From Bacillota bacterium (GTDB lineage Bacteria; Bacillota; Sulfobacillia; Symbiobacteriales; Symbiobacteriaceae), in the NCBI GenBank assembly GCA_028287415.1, contig JAQBPS010000244.1, positions 1 to 5,340 on the forward strand: 5,340 nucleotides of DNA, in the 5' to 3' direction. Made by a program: the position numbers and the translations under genes. The notes beneath the pieces were generated by a model, which was not told the origin of the DNA, did not search any database, and was given only the letters and a program-made list of their open reading frames with translations. This document shows positions 4,870 through 5,340 of this stretch, piece after piece. Numbering within the stretch: the first letter of the stretch is position 1; each line of letters begins with the position of its first letter.

Positions 4870-5340
4870 AGCGAGTAGATCGGCCAGGATTGGCGCAGTC
4901 CGACCATAATACTTCTGCTTATCCAGCGTCATCTTGCCAGCGGCCATAAACACCTTGGCCCCGTCCTGCATGATCATGGCGCCATCAGGTTTGTAGTTCA
5001 CGATGGGCATTATCTCCTGCTTCACCAGGAATTCGTTATTCCCGTCCAAGCGGGAGCCAAGATCCTTTGGGTTCTTTCACATTGCACGGAGTGGAATTCG
5101 CGTGAAAGAGCAAAGCGGAACATGGCGATGTTGACGCCGTAGCTGTACGCAAGCCGGTAAACGCCTGCGAAAAAGCGGCGCCATTGCGCGCTGTCGGGCA
5201 GCACCCGCACAACAGGCGGCTACGGCCTTGACCGCATGCGGGTGGCTCCTGGCCATCTCCAGTGCAAAGATTGCCCCCCGCGAATCGCCGCCCCACAACA
5301 TTCCCGACAGCCCCATGCAGAGGAGGACGATCAGCGAGTT
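4870..5340 (-). pseudogene. Alpha/beta-hydrolase remnant with two compensating frameshifts (5' end beyond right edge)
   Basis: The minus strand entering at the right edge reads LWGGDSRGAIFALEMARSHP, with the nucleophile-elbow motif G-D-S-R-G (Ser codon at 5281-5283) and the helix that follows it in alpha/beta hydrolases. Near 5210 the sensible reading moves by +1 to VLPDSAQWRRFFAGVYRL and continues to about 5070. It then returns to the first frame as DGNNEFLVKQEIMPIVNYKPD and KVFMAAGKMTLDKQKYYGRTAP, resembling the strand bearing the acid residue near the C-terminus of these enzymes. The original frame is interrupted by one TGA at 5077-5079. After APILADLLA (about 4870) the expected catalytic-His region is missing and malate-synthase-like sequence begins. 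The gene lacks its C-terminus and cannot be functional as read. The exact subfamily is unknown, and single-base sequencing errors could explain the two shifts but not the lost C-terminus. Confidence 0.6.

Noticed and set aside
1..5340. CRISPR array, insertion sequence, transposase or attachment site
   Set aside because: No regularly spaced repeats, transposase motifs or flanking terminal inverted repeats were found on reading both strands.

Overview
The window comes from a GC-rich bacterium. Coding sequence is clearly G/C-biased at third positions, promoters are of the housekeeping TTGACA / TATAAT type, and Shine-Dalgarno sequences are strong. A lipoprotein solute receptor with a long Ala/Thr/Gly/Pro linker, together with these promoters, is compatible with Chloroflexota/Thermomicrobia-like or other GC-rich lineages. 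This is a weak guess and nothing in the window fixes the taxon.

Left half (1-1686, minus strand): an ABC importer operon. A SsuC/TauC-type permease (757-1584) comes first, followed by an NMT1/THI5-like lipoprotein receptor (1-699) that runs off the left edge. No ATPase is in the window; it may lie further left.

Intergenic control region (1585-1875): two divergent promoters, each with a perfect TTGACA -35 box and a 17-bp spacer. Each has a near-identical LacI-family operator at or just after the predicted transcription start (1633-1648 and 1828-1843; 15 of 16 bases identical). The importer promoter also has a perfect 15-bp palindrome (1661-1675) between -35 and -10, which suggests a second regulator.

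Middle (1876-4064, plus strand): a LacI-family regulator, then 17 bp later an enolase-superfamily enzyme of the muconate-lactonizing (MLE) subgroup with all expected catalytic residues. Together with the importer this reads as a self-contained regulon: a small molecule is imported, isomerised, epimerised or lactonised by the enzyme, and sensed by the LacI-type repressor, which also controls its own operon. The substrate cannot be read from the sequence.

Right part (4065-5340): about 290 bp without a recognised gene, then a 50-residue single-membrane-span small ORF (4368-4520) whose Shine-Dalgarno sits in a small hairpin, then a strong GC hairpin (4529-4553) that could end minus-strand transcription. 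I see nothing convincing in 4555-4721. From 4722 to the right edge the minus strand carries decayed genes: an alpha/beta-hydrolase remnant with two compensating frameshifts, joined in frame to the C-terminal tail of a malate synthase that is itself broken by a small out-of-frame deletion. This end looks like a site of deletion and gene decay.
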